Shown here in pieces: positions 55,143 to 64,000 of a DNA stretch of 64,000 nucleotides; positions within the stretch are counted from its first letter, which is position 1; each line of letters starts with the position of its first letter. The DNA comes from Moritella marina ATCC 15381 (GTDB lineage Bacteria > Pseudomonadota > Gammaproteobacteria > Enterobacterales > Moritellaceae). The stretch covers positions 3,831,370 to 3,895,369 of the forward strand of contig NZ_CP044399.1 in assembly GCF_008931805.1 (NCBI RefSeq), written 5' to 3'. The position numbers and the translations under genes were made by a program. Under the pieces are notes generated by a model. The model was not told the origin of the DNA and searched no databases. It worked only from the letters and a program-made list of their open reading frames with translations.

Positions 55143-56318
55143 ATGGTTAGATTTATCGTATTAATCGCACTGCTTCTTGCAGGTGCAATTGGCGCCCCTT
55201 ACTTCATGGGCAATAAAGGTTATGTAATGGTCGCAGCAGGCGACTATATCATTGATGCAACGGTGAGCAGTGCCGTGATCATGGTTGTTGGTTTCTACTT
55301 TGCGTTGTTAGCCATCGAAGCATTAATCAATAAACTGACACACAGCTTAGGTTGGTTTAATCGTTATCACCAAGCGCGTGCAAAAATACAAACTGAAAAA
55401 GGTATTTTAGCATTAGCCAGTGGTGACTTTAAGCGAGCTGAAACGTTAACCCTAAAAGCAGCTAAAAAAGCACAAGTACCCGTATTAAACTACCTTGCCG
55501 CTGCACAATCAGCACAAGGGCTTGGTAACGAAACCAAACGTGATGAGTATTTATTATTAGCACACAAGAATGCTGATAAAAACACCTTTGCAGTAGAATT
55601 AACACAAGCTAAATTACAAGTTGAACAATTACAATTTGAACAAGCATTTGCCTCACTCTCTTCATTACATCACCAGCAGCCTAAAAACAAAGTGGTATTA
55701 ACGTTGTTTAAAAATGTGTGTATCGAAAGAAAAGAATGGGGTCAATTACTCAACCTTATTACACCATTACAAAAACAAAAACTGTTAAGCACAAGTGAAG
55801 CGGATGAACTCCGTAAAAGCAGTCACTTCCAGCATTTAGGTGAAGTAGCAAAACAACAAGGCAGCACAGGTCTACTTGATACTTGGAGCGCACTCCCTAA
55901 GGCGCTAAAAAATGATGGACGTTATTTGGCTGAAACAGCAAGCCTACTGCTCAGTCGTAATGATGATCAGTCTGCGTACCTGTTAATTATGGACGCATTA
56001 AGTAATGAATTTTATCCTGAGTTAATCGCGCTAACGCCACAATTAAACTTAACGGATCATCATGCTTTAATTGAACGTCTTAAACGTTTGCAAAAAAGCC
56101 GTGAAGGTTCAGGTTTGTTAGCGGTGAGCATTGGCCAGTTGATGGTGAAAGAAGGACGCTGGAGCGACGCTGTCGAAGAGTTAAGCCAAGGTATGAGTCA
56201 ATCTCCATCGACATCGGCTTATGCAGCACTCGCGCAGGCTTATGAAAAACTAGGTCGTGTTAACGATGCCAATGCGACTTACAAACAAAGCTTGAGCTAC
56301 CATCAGCAAGATGAATAA
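55143..56318 (+). CDS. hemY: HemY-type TPR membrane protein
   Basis: 391 residues. Two N-terminal membrane helices (about 3-23 and 40-60), then tetratricopeptide repeats; YHQARAKIQTEKGILALASG and GDFKRAETLTLKAAKKA are typical of HemY_N. This is the gammaproteobacterial HemY, not the Bacillus oxidase. Ends the hem operon. Confidence 0.93.
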   Translation: MVRFIVLIALLLAGAIGAPYFMGNKGYVMVAAGDYIIDATVSSAVIMVVGFYFALLAIEALINKLTHSLGWFNRYHQARAKIQTEKGILALASGDFKRAETLTLKAAKKAQVPVLNYLAAAQSAQGLGNETKRDEYLLLAHKNADKNTFAVELTQAKLQVEQLQFEQAFASLSSLHHQQPKNKVVLTLFKNVCIERKEWGQLLNLITPLQKQKLLSTSEADELRKSSHFQHLGEVAKQQGSTGLLDTWSALPKALKNDGRYLAETASLLLSRNDDQSAYLLIMDALSNEFYPELIALTPQLNLTDHHALIERLKRLQKSREGSGLLAVSIGQLMVKEGRWSDAVEELSQGMSQSPSTSAYAALAQAYEKLGRVNDANATYKQSLSYHQQDE

Positions 56319-56340
56319 ATCACATTAAATTGAAGATATT

Positions 56341-56373
56341 AAAAAAGCCGTAACATCTGTTACGGCTTTTTTA
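56341..56373 (+). terminator. Terminator of the hemCDXY operon
   Basis: AAAAGCCGTAACA/TGTTACGGCTTTTTT stem-loop with a T run, 22 bases after hemY. Confidence 0.93.
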
Positions 56374-56417
56374 TTATCAATACATTTTCAGTATCGATTA
56401 ACGGTCGTTAGCAATAC

Positions 56418-57107
56418 TTAAATGAATTCAAATGCATCGCCATATAAATGTTCTTTTACGCCAAATGGTGCAAAATCGGTACGTGCAGCACCTGCCATTT
56501 CAAAACGACCCGCGATATAAATATCACAAGCAGCTAAGTCAGTAACATCTTCCATAACCACTTGATGAACTTGCCCTATTTTTCCAGACCATTCAGCAGG
56601 CGCAGTTTCAACAACAGGAATAAACGTTACCTGTGGATGTGCATCCGCTAATTCTTGTGCTAATGAAAATGCATATAGATGCGATGCTTCACGAGCGCCC
56701 CAATACAATGAAATAGGACGTTTACTCACTTCAACCGCACGTTCTAAAATCGATTTTGTATACGAGAAACCAGTACCGCCAGCAATTAACACTAAAGGAC
56801 GTTCTGAGTCTTCTCTTAATCCTGCATTACCGCCAGGTAGTTCAACTTCAACAGTACCTGATTTTAGACGTTCAACAACTTGCATTGCATATGAATTTTG
56901 TTCTGATGCACCAATGTGCAATTCTAAAATTTCATCATTACTTGGATTAGAAGCAATTGAAAATGGGCGCTTGTCATCTTCTGCCATGACCACCATTAGA
57001 TATTGTCCAGCTTGAAAATCCACCTTCTGTTCAGGTTTCAATTTCACGTTAAATACAGTATCTGTATAAGACTCTAATAACGTCACTTCACACTTAATTC
57101 TTAACAT
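56418..57107 (-). CDS. fre: NAD(P)H-flavin reductase
   Basis: 229 residues. Reduces free flavins with NAD(P)H. FAD-type barrel motif RPFSIASNPSN, then the nucleotide-binding LIAGGTGFSYTKSIL and the C-terminal CDIYIAGRFEMAG, all typical of Fre/LuxG. The ATG at 57107 has AAAGGGAA; the longer frame start at 57137 is unlikely. It is downstream of ubiD on the same strand, as in E. coli (ubiD-fre). Confidence 0.95.
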   Translation of the reverse strand: MLRIKCEVTLLESYTDTVFNVKLKPEQKVDFQAGQYLMVVMAEDDKRPFSIASNPSNDEILELHIGASEQNSYAMQVVERLKSGTVEVELPGGNAGLREDSERPLVLIAGGTGFSYTKSILERAVEVSKRPISLYWGAREASHLYAFSLAQELADAHPQVTFIPVVETAPAEWSGKIGQVHQVVMEDVTDLAACDIYIAGRFEMAGAARTDFAPFGVKEHLYGDAFEFI

Positions 57108-57168
57108 ACATTCCCTTTCAATCTTAATCTCTGACAAGCACGAATTTTTATGATCTAGCTCATTTATA

Positions 57169-58635
57169 TCACAAAATACCTAATTCGTCCCATAAATCAT
57201 CGACTCGTTGTTTAACCTTTTCGTCCATTACAATAGGTTCACCCCATTCGCGATCAGTTTCACCAGGCCATTTATTGGTTGCATCCATGCCCATTTTTGA
57301 ACCTAAACCAGACACAGGTGAAGCAAAATCAAGATAATCAATTGGCGTGTGTTCAATCATAGTCGTGTCACGTGCTGGATCCATACGTGTCGTAATAGCC
57401 CAAATCACATCGTTCCAATCACGCGCGTTAATATCATCATCACACACGATCACAAACTTGGTGTACATGAACTGACGTAAGAAAGACCAAACCCCCAACA
57501 TCACGCGTTTTGCATGACCCGGATATTGCTTCTTAATTGTCACAATCGCCATACGGTACGAACAGCCTTCAGGCGGTAAATAAAAATCGACAATTTCAGG
57601 GAACTGCTTTTGTAAAATTGGCACGAAAACTTCATTTAATGCCACACCTAATACCGCTGGTTCATCCGCAGGACGGCCTGTGTAAGTCGAATGATAAATA
57701 GCATCTTTACGCATAGTAATGTGCGTAACCGTAAACACAGGAAATGAATCCGTTTCATTATAGTAACCAGTATGATCACCATAAGGGCCTTCTTCAGCCA
57801 TTTCGCCCGGCGCGATATAACCTTCTAAAATGATTTCCGCACCAGCAGGTACTTCCAAATCATTAGAGATAGATTTAATCACTTCAGTACGACTACCACG
57901 TAATAACCCAGCAAACGCATATTCAGATAACGTATCCGGAACCGGTGTTACCGCCCCTAGAATCGTTGCAGGATCAGCACCAAGAGCCACTGACACAGGG
58001 TAGTTTTCACCTGGGTTTAATTCTTGGAATTCTTTAAAGTCCAGCGCGCCACCACGGTGAGATAACCAACGCATAATGACTTTATTTTTACTCAGCACTT
58101 GCTGACGGTAAATACCTAAATTCTGACGTTTTTTGTAAGGTCCTTGGGTGATCGTGAGGCCCCAAGTAATCAAGGGTGCAACGTCACCAGGCCAACAATG
58201 TTGTACCGGTATTTTAGATAAGTCGACGTCATCACCCGTTAAGATAATTTCTTGGCAAGGTGCTTTGCGCAATCTTTTCGTCGGCATATTTAATACCTGT
58301 TTAAAGATTGGCACTTTTTCCATTAATTCTTTAAAGCCTTTTGGCGGCTCAGGTTCTTTCAAATAAGACAACCACTGACCGACTTCACGTAGTTCGCTTA
58401 AACTCTCGCGCCCCATGCCCATAGCAACACGATCAGGCGTACCAAAAAGATTGCCCAGTACCGGCATAGTATGACCTTTTGGATTTTCAAATAATAACGC
58501 CGGACCACCTGCTTTTAATGTGCGATCACAAATTTCAGTCATTTCTAAGTACGGGTCAATTTCTTGTTTAATACGTTTTAGCTGACCTTTACTTTCAAGC
58601 AAAGCAATAAAGTCTCTTAGATCTTTATATTTCAT
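57169..58635 (-). CDS. ubiD: 3-octaprenyl-4-hydroxybenzoate decarboxylase
   Basis: 488 residues; decarboxylates in ubiquinone synthesis with prenylated FMN (from UbiX). The sequence follows E. coli UbiD closely: [32 protein letters not shown]-type start, [30 protein letters not shown] and the Glu/Arg active-site region. I used the ATG at 58635 with GGAA seven bases upstream; starts at 58647 or 58677 are possible. Continues into fre. Confidence 0.96.
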   Translation of the reverse strand: MKYKDLRDFIALLESKGQLKRIKQEIDPYLEMTEICDRTLKAGGPALLFENPKGHTMPVLGNLFGTPDRVAMGMGRESLSELREVGQWLSYLKEPEPPKGFKELMEKVPIFKQVLNMPTKRLRKAPCQEIILTGDDVDLSKIPVQHCWPGDVAPLITWGLTITQGPYKKRQNLGIYRQQVLSKNKVIMRWLSHRGGALDFKEFQELNPGENYPVSVALGADPATILGAVTPVPDTLSEYAFAGLLRGSRTEVIKSISNDLEVPAGAEIILEGYIAPGEMAEEGPYGDHTGYYNETDSFPVFTVTHITMRKDAIYHSTYTGRPADEPAVLGVALNEVFVPILQKQFPEIVDFYLPPEGCSYRMAIVTIKKQYPGHAKRVMLGVWSFLRQFMYTKFVIVCDDDINARDWNDVIWAITTRMDPARDTTMIEHTPIDYLDFASPVSGLGSKMGMDATNKWPGETDREWGEPIVMDEKVKQRVDDLWDELGIL

Positions 58636-58659
58636 AAACGGTTCCATGCTATTTTTGGC

Positions 58660-58704
58660 AAAAAAAACGCCATACACTTGTTATAAAAACAAAATATATG
58701 GCGC
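58660..58704 (-). terminator. Terminator after rho
   Basis: On the minus strand GCGCCATATA/TGTATGGCGT stem with a long loop is followed by eight T residues, 40 bases after the rho stop. Confidence 0.85.
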
Positions 58705-58743
58705 TTATTTTAAATATTAATCACAGACAATTAGCCTAAACGA

Positions 58744-60009
58744 TTATGACTTTTGTTTCTTCATTGCATCGAAGAATTGATCATTCGTTTTCGTCATCGC
58801 CAGCTTATCAATCAGGAATTCCATCGCATCAATCTCGCCCATTGGGTGAATAATTTTACGTAGGATCCACATTTTTTGTAGCTCAGCTTTATCTGCTAAT
58901 AACTCTTCACGACGCGTACCTGAACGAGTGAAATCAATCGCAGGATAAACACGGCGTTCAGCAATTTTACGGTTAAGGTGTAACTCTTGGTTACCAGTAC
59001 CTTTAAATTCTTCGTAAATTACTTCATCCATTTTCGAACCAGTGTCGATCAATGCTGTTGCAATAATAGTTAAAGAACCACCTTCTTCAACATTACGCGC
59101 AGCACCAAAGAAACGTTTCGGACGGTGTAAAGCATTTGCATCAACACCACCAGATAAGATCTTACCTGATGACGGCGTTACCGTATTGTAAGCACGTGCT
59201 AGACGCGTTACAGAGTCGAGTAAGATGATCACGTCTTTCTTGTGTTCTACAAGACGTTTTGCTTTTTCGATCATCATTTCCGCCACTTGTACGTGACGGT
59301 TAGCAGGTTCATCAAATGTTGAAGCGATTACTTCACCACGAACCAAACGCTGCATTTCAGTTACTTCTTCCGGACGCTCATCAATAAGCAATACCATCAA
59401 GGTTGCCTCAGGATGATTTAGTGCAATTGAAGAAGCAATATTCTGTAATAACATTGTTTTACCGGCTTTCGGCGGTGCCACAATAAGACCACGTTGACCT
59501 TTACCGATCGGGGCACTTAAATCAAGAATACGTGCGGTGATATCTTCGGTACTACCATTACCACGCTCTAAACGTAAACGTTCATTTGGGTGGATTGGAG
59601 TAAGGTTTTCAAAGAGGATTTTATTACGAGAGTTTTCTGGACGGTCAAAGTTTACTTCGTTAATTTTGAGTAGAGCAAAATAACGTTCGCCATCTTTCGG
59701 CGGTCTAATCTTACCACCAACAGTATCACCCGTTCGCAAGTTAAAGCGACGGATCTGACTTGGTGATACATAAATATCATCAGGACCGGCGAGATACGAG
59801 CTATCTGCTGAACGCAAGAAACCAAAGCCATCCTGCAAAATCTCTAAAACACCATGACCAAAAATGTCTTCACCGCTTTTTGCGTGAGCTTTTAAGATAG
59901 AAAAAATGATGTCTTGTTTTCTTAAGCGAGCCAGATTTTCTAGACCCATAGATTCGCCCAGTTTTACAAGTTCAGAAACTGGTGTGTTTTTTAATTCGGT
60001 TAAATTCAT
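58744..60009 (-). CDS. rho: Transcription termination factor Rho
   Basis: 421 residues. An ATP-driven hexameric RNA translocase. N-terminal Rho_N helical domain, cold-shock/RNP segment ([21 protein letters not shown]), Walker [11 protein letters not shown] and Walker [18 protein letters not shown]-loop and R-loop [10 protein letters not shown]. It is preceded by a 270-base leader after trxA in the same direction; rho leaders are known sites of self-attenuation. Confidence 0.98.
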   Translation of the reverse strand: MNLTELKNTPVSELVKLGESMGLENLARLRKQDIIFSILKAHAKSGEDIFGHGVLEILQDGFGFLRSADSSYLAGPDDIYVSPSQIRRFNLRTGDTVGGKIRPPKDGERYFALLKINEVNFDRPENSRNKILFENLTPIHPNERLRLERGNGSTEDITARILDLSAPIGKGQRGLIVAPPKAGKTMLLQNIASSIALNHPEATLMVLLIDERPEEVTEMQRLVRGEVIASTFDEPANRHVQVAEMMIEKAKRLVEHKKDVIILLDSVTRLARAYNTVTPSSGKILSGGVDANALHRPKRFFGAARNVEEGGSLTIIATALIDTGSKMDEVIYEEFKGTGNQELHLNRKIAERRVYPAIDFTRSGTRREELLADKAELQKMWILRKIIHPMGEIDAMEFLIDKLAMTKTNDQFFDAMKKQKS

Positions 60010-60240
60010 AATGATGAGTTCGAGCTTATGCGACCTTTGCGTAACGGGATGTCAACCAAGGATAAAGGGTTTGAATCAATGATCGAGTGTGTGGTTCATT
60101 AACTAAGTAATAAATCCATAATTTGAGTTATTGAATCAATGATTGGATCATTGATTGATGTACCTGACTCGGCACGTAGAGCAATAAACGCACAGTAAAA
60201 TTAGCATTTATATTTTTATTCGTCCACTGAATAATAGCAT

Positions 60241-60280
60241 ACTGACAAGATTTAAAAACAAAATCTCGTCAGTATTTTTT
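60241..60280. other. Hairpin between trxA and rho
   Basis: ACTGACAAGATTT with AAATCTCGTCAGT forms a 12-13 bp stem with one mismatch; a run of six T follows on the plus strand only. It therefore looks like a terminator for plus-strand transcription, or an antisense/attenuator element, rather than a trxA terminator. The remainder of 60010-60240 shows no gene. Confidence 0.5.
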
Positions 60281-60283
60281 ATG

Positions 60284-60610
60284 TTACAGGTTTTCGTCTA
60301 GAAAACTTTGTAATTGCGCTTTTGATAATGCGCCAACTTTCGTTGCTGCTACAGCACCGTTTTTAAATAATAATAAAGTCGGGATACCACGGATACCAAA
60401 TTTTGGTGGCGTACCTGAATTTTGATCAATATTTAATTTACCGATAGTCACTTTACCTGCGTACTCTTCAGCTACTTCGCTTAAGATCGGTGCGATCATT
60501 TTACACGGTCCACACCACTCAGCCCAGAAATCAACTAGTACAGGTAATTCAGAATATAGTACATCTGTGTCGAAAGCAGCATCAGTTAGCTGGATAATTT
60601 TGTCGCTCAT
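60284..60610 (-). CDS. trxA: Thioredoxin 1
   Basis: 108 residues with the redox site [13 protein letters not shown] and the conserved cis-Pro segment [12 protein letters not shown] general cytosolic disulfide reductase. Order trxA-rho with divergent rhlB is as in E. coli. Confidence 0.98.
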   Translation of the reverse strand: MSDKIIQLTDAAFDTDVLYSELPVLVDFWAEWCGPCKMIAPILSEVAEEYAGKVTIGKLNIDQNSGTPPKFGIRGIPTLLLFKNGAVAATKVGALSKAQLQSFLDENL

Positions 60611-60719
60611 TTATAACTCCAATAAAAAATAATTTTGTTACTACATATATGTGGCACTCATTGCTCTATTTCAATAGATTTAAGTTCTTAATGCAAGCTT
60701 AACCTGATATGCTAATTAA

Positions 60720-62015
60720 ATGAGCAAAAAACATCTTACAGAACATAAGTTCTCCCAGTTTGGCCTTAATGCCGACGTACTTTCTGGGTTAGAAGCGTCA
60801 GGCTTCGAATATTGTACACCAATTCAAGCGCTTAGCTTGCCATTTGCCATTAAAGGTAAAGATGTCGCCGGTCAAGCACAGACTGGTACAGGCAAAACGA
60901 TTGCATTTTTAGCCGCTATTTTCCATCATTTATTGAAAACACCAGCCGCTGAAGATCGTCCAAAAAATAAGCCTCGCGCTATCATATTAGCGCCAACTCG
61001 TGAACTTGCAATTCAAATTCATAAAGATGCGATACCAATTGCCAAAGCAACAGGCCTTAAAATGGGTCTGGTTTATGGTGGTGAAAGCTACGATATTCAG
61101 CGTGAAAACCTTGCAAATGGTGTCGATATTATTATTGGCACTGTGGGCCGAATCATTGATTTTGAAAAACAAAAAGCAATGGATTTATCCGGTGTGGAAG
61201 CATTAGTATTAGATGAAGCCGATCGCATGTTAGATCAAGGTTTCATTAAAGACATTCGCTACCTAATGCGAAAAATGCCAGACCCGAAACAGCGCCTAAA
61301 CCTATTATTTTCAGCGACCTTTACTTGGGATATTCGTGAACTTGCTTACCAGCACATGAATGAACCTGAAGAAGTAACTGTAGAAGCAGAAAAAGTAACA
61401 GGTAGCAGCATCACTCAAGAGCTATTCCATCCATCAAATGATGACAAGATGGCTTTACTACAAACGTTAATCGAAGAAGAATGGCCAGATCGCGCGATTG
61501 TATTCGCTAACACCAAACACAAATGTGAAGACATCTGGGGCCACCTAGCTGCAGATAAACATCGCGTAGGTCTATTAACAGGTGATATCCCGCAGAAGAA
61601 ACGTAATAGTATTCTTGAACAATTTACCCAAGGTAAATTAGATATTCTTGTGGCAACAGACGTTGCGGCCCGAGGTCTACATATTCCAGCAGTAAGTCAT
61701 GTATTTAACTACGATTTACCTGATAATTGTGGCGATTACGTTCACCGTATTGGCCGTACAGGTCGTGCTGGTGCAACAGGTCATTCAATCAGTTTCGCGT
61801 GTGAAAAATACATTTACAACTTACCTGCGATTGAAGAATACATCGAAAATACGATCCCTGTTTGTCATTACGATAAAACAGCATTGTTAACTGATTTACC
61901 GCGACCTGTTCACACTAAACGTGCACGTCCAGGTAATTCACGCACAATGAACGATCGTAGTAAAACGCGTCGTACTGGTCAACGTCAGCATAATACGCAC
62001 AACAAAACCCATTAA
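60720..62015 (+). CDS. rhlB: ATP-dependent RNA helicase RhlB
   Basis: 431 residues; DEAD-box helicase of the RNA degradosome. Q motif with FEYCTPIQ, Walker [21 protein letters not shown], and motif [12 protein letters not shown] are all present. A basic tail ([21 protein letters not shown]) follows. Divergent from trxA. gppA lies 23 bases downstream and is probably co-transcribed. Confidence 0.97.
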   Translation: MSKKHLTEHKFSQFGLNADVLSGLEASGFEYCTPIQALSLPFAIKGKDVAGQAQTGTGKTIAFLAAIFHHLLKTPAAEDRPKNKPRAIILAPTRELAIQIHKDAIPIAKATGLKMGLVYGGESYDIQRENLANGVDIIIGTVGRIIDFEKQKAMDLSGVEALVLDEADRMLDQGFIKDIRYLMRKMPDPKQRLNLLFSATFTWDIRELAYQHMNEPEEVTVEAEKVTGSSITQELFHPSNDDKMALLQTLIEEEWPDRAIVFANTKHKCEDIWGHLAADKHRVGLLTGDIPQKKRNSILEQFTQGKLDILVATDVAARGLHIPAVSHVFNYDLPDNCGDYVHRIGRTGRAGATGHSISFACEKYIYNLPAIEEYIENTIPVCHYDKTALLTDLPRPVHTKRARPGNSRTMNDRSKTRRTGQRQHNTHNKTH

Positions 62016-62038
62016 TAACATAGTTTGTTTATAGATAA

Positions 62039-63550
62039 GTGATTAGTGTGAGCCAAAAAAGTTCGTCAAATTTATATGCTGTCATTGACCTAGGTTCAAA
62101 CAGCTTTCATATGTTAGTTGTTCGCGAGATTAGCAACAGTTTGCAAACTGTTGCTAAAGTAAAACGCAAAGTAAGACTTGCGGCGGGCCTTGATGCAAAC
62201 AACAATCTTGATCAAGCCGCATTGCAGCGTGGTTGGGATTGCTTAAGTTTGTTTGCAGAACAACTCCAAGATATTCCGACTGCGAATATTCGCATTGTGG
62301 GCACGGCAACATTACGCCTTGCTAACAACGTCGCAGAATTTCTGGCAACAGCAGAGAAAATATTGGCCCATCCGGTAAATATAATCTCCGGAGAACAAGA
62401 AGCCGCGCTAATCTACAAAGGCGTTGCCTATACCAGCAGTGGTCAAGGTAATCGTTTAGTTGTCGATATTGGCGGTGCAAGCACTGAGCTCATTATTGGT
62501 GAACAAGCCCAAGCTAAATTACTTTATAGCTTTAAAATGGGTTGTGTTACTTGGTTAAATAACTATTTTTCCGATGGTAAGCTCAATCAACACAACTTTA
62601 CGCAGGCTATTGATGCGGCAAAAACGGTCTTGAAACCTCAACAAGAAAAGTATTTAACCTTGAGCTGGGATAGCTGTATCGGGGCATCCGGTACAATCCA
62701 AGCGCTGCAAGAAATAATGGTCGCGCAAGGTGAAAACGAACATATCACCTTAGCTAAACTACACCGTATCCAACGGCAAGCAATTGCCTGTGGGAATATT
62801 GAAAACCTCAATATTAAAGGCTTAGCGAGCGATAGAAAACCAGTATTCACTAGTGGCCTCGCTATTCTAACAGCGCTATTCGAAAGCTTGAATATTAACA
62901 ATATGTTTTTAGCTGGCGGCGCATTAAGAGAAGGCGTTATTTACGAAATGACAGGCCTACGCGCAAGTCATAACGTACGCCAACAAACAGTGAATGCATT
63001 AATGGTTAAACATCAGCTTGATATTGAACAGGCTGAACGCGTTAAACTCACGTCATTAAAAGCCTTTGACCAATTAAAATCAACGATTTCAGTAGACGAT
63101 ATCCAAGCAGGGCCTTTATTAGCTTATGTGAGTAGTTTACACGAAATTGGTTTGTCGATTGATTATAAGAAAGCGCCACAACATGCGGCTTACCTTATCG
63201 ATAATACCGATATGCTTGGTTTCACTAAAGCGCAAAAGCAGCTGCTTTCAGCATTATTAATTAATCAGCGTGATGAGCTAAATTTATCTTTATTAGCACA
63301 GCAATCAGCAATCAGTTACGCCAGTGCATTACTGCTTTGTCGTATTCTACGTGTCTCATGTACCTTAGCCTTACGTCGCACCGATGGCACAATACCTGAT
63401 TTTTCACTGAATACTGCAGCAGACAATACCCTCGTGATCACGTTACCTGCGCAATGGTTATCCCAACACCCATTACGTGCAGCGGCCCTTACATCAGAGT
63501 TAGCACTACAAGCGAAACAGCAGTTACCATTACGTATTCAAGAGCATTAA
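62039..63550 (+). CDS. gppA: Exopolyphosphatase / guanosine pentaphosphate phosphatase
   Basis: 503 residues. Converts pppGpp to ppGpp and hydrolyses polyphosphate. The ASKHA signature VIDLGSNSFHMLVV at the N-terminus, GTATLRLANN, ISGEQEAALIYKGVA and VVDIGGASTELIIG are family motifs; the C-terminal HD-like helical region is present. The start is GTG (62039), and a second GTG at 62048 is possible. rhlB-gppA order is as in E. coli. Confidence 0.95.
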   Translation: MISVSQKSSSNLYAVIDLGSNSFHMLVVREISNSLQTVAKVKRKVRLAAGLDANNNLDQAALQRGWDCLSLFAEQLQDIPTANIRIVGTATLRLANNVAEFLATAEKILAHPVNIISGEQEAALIYKGVAYTSSGQGNRLVVDIGGASTELIIGEQAQAKLLYSFKMGCVTWLNNYFSDGKLNQHNFTQAIDAAKTVLKPQQEKYLTLSWDSCIGASGTIQALQEIMVAQGENEHITLAKLHRIQRQAIACGNIENLNIKGLASDRKPVFTSGLAILTALFESLNINNMFLAGGALREGVIYEMTGLRASHNVRQQTVNALMVKHQLDIEQAERVKLTSLKAFDQLKSTISVDDIQAGPLLAYVSSLHEIGLSIDYKKAPQHAAYLIDNTDMLGFTKAQKQLLSALLINQRDELNLSLLAQQSAISYASALLLCRILRVSCTLALRRTDGTIPDFSLNTAADNTLVITLPAQWLSQHPLRAAALTSELALQAKQQLPLRIQEH

Positions 63551-63587
63551 TTTCAGTAAATAATATATTGTCGAATGCTAAAAACAA

Positions 63588-63616
63588 AAAACCGAGCCAG
63601 ATGCTCGGTTTTTTAT
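63588..63616. terminator. Convergent terminator between gppA and hemB
   Basis: AAAAACCGAGC/GCTCGGTTTTTT stem-loop with T and A runs at either side; it can stop transcription from both directions. Confidence 0.9.
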
Positions 63617-63664
63617 TAGCGCTAAATAATGCTCAAAAGAGTTACTCCCCCTGATATCTTATCT

Positions 63665-64000
<336 letters not shown>

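Noticed and set aside
63454-63654. 66-residue ORF over the gppA end
   Set aside because: It overlaps gppA in another frame and runs through the convergent terminator.

Overview
The window is a core chromosomal segment of a marine gammaproteobacterium of the Vibrio/Shewanella/Moritella type. The evidence is the protein sequences, AT-rich intergenic DNA and a gene order largely shared with E. coli and Vibrio (glnA-ntrBC, hemN-yihI, engB/spf/polA, lptM-dapF-xerC-uvrD, cyaA/cyaY, hemCDXY, ubiD-rho-trxA/rhlB-gppA, hemB). Moritella is my best guess, but the genus cannot be proved from sequence reading alone. Both ends cut genes: glnA at the left and hemB at the right.

Layout. 1-3.8 kb: end of glnA, a DUF4124 protein and the NtrB/NtrC nitrogen two-component system. 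3.8-6.4 kb: a decayed response-regulator remnant, a DUF5666 lipoprotein, a PilZ protein and a small charged ORF. 6.4-8.8 kb: an unusual two-module transporter with about 27 His-Asp repeats and a natural six-His tail, preceded by two Zur-like boxes. 8.8-14.9 kb: a DeoR regulator, a HAD phosphatase, hemN, DUF2489, yihI, cytochrome c4 and engB. 14.9-20.7 kb: Spot 42 sRNA, polA, a Dam-site and DnaA-box cluster, a RyhB sRNA with its Fur box, a PlsC-type acyltransferase, and yhhQ with a probable preQ1 riboswitch. 20.7-23.5 kb: a small accessory patch of orphan ORFs, a pilin-like protein and two families of repeated hairpins. 23.5-31.1 kb: DUF3149, a STAS-like protein, DUF3630, recQ, a large secreted protein of unknown function, a thioesterase, rarD and a CpcT-like protein. 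31.2-38.6 kb: the lptM-lysA-dapF-DUF484-xerC-yigB-uvrD gene string and divergent cyaY. 38.7-40.7 kb: two CsrB-family sRNAs flanking a chromosomal qnr-type pentapeptide gene. 40.9-43.4 kb: cyaA. 43.85-44.8 kb: a tandem Val-Lys-fMet tRNA array. 45-52 kb: a Cus-like copper/silver RND efflux operon ending in a methionine-rich cytochrome b562-like protein. 52.3-64 kb: hemCDXY, fre, ubiD, rho, trxA, rhlB, gppA and the end of hemB.

How the genes connect. Heme synthesis recurs (hemN, hemC, hemD, hemX, hemY, hemB). The RNA regulators form a notable set: Spot 42 (normally cAMP-CRP controlled, with cyaA in the same window), RyhB (Fur/iron), and two CsrB-type CsrA sponges. Metal handling appears three times: the Zur-box transporter, the Cus-like operon and Fur-RyhB. 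None of these RNA genes is an open reading frame, and several spurious ORFs lie across them.
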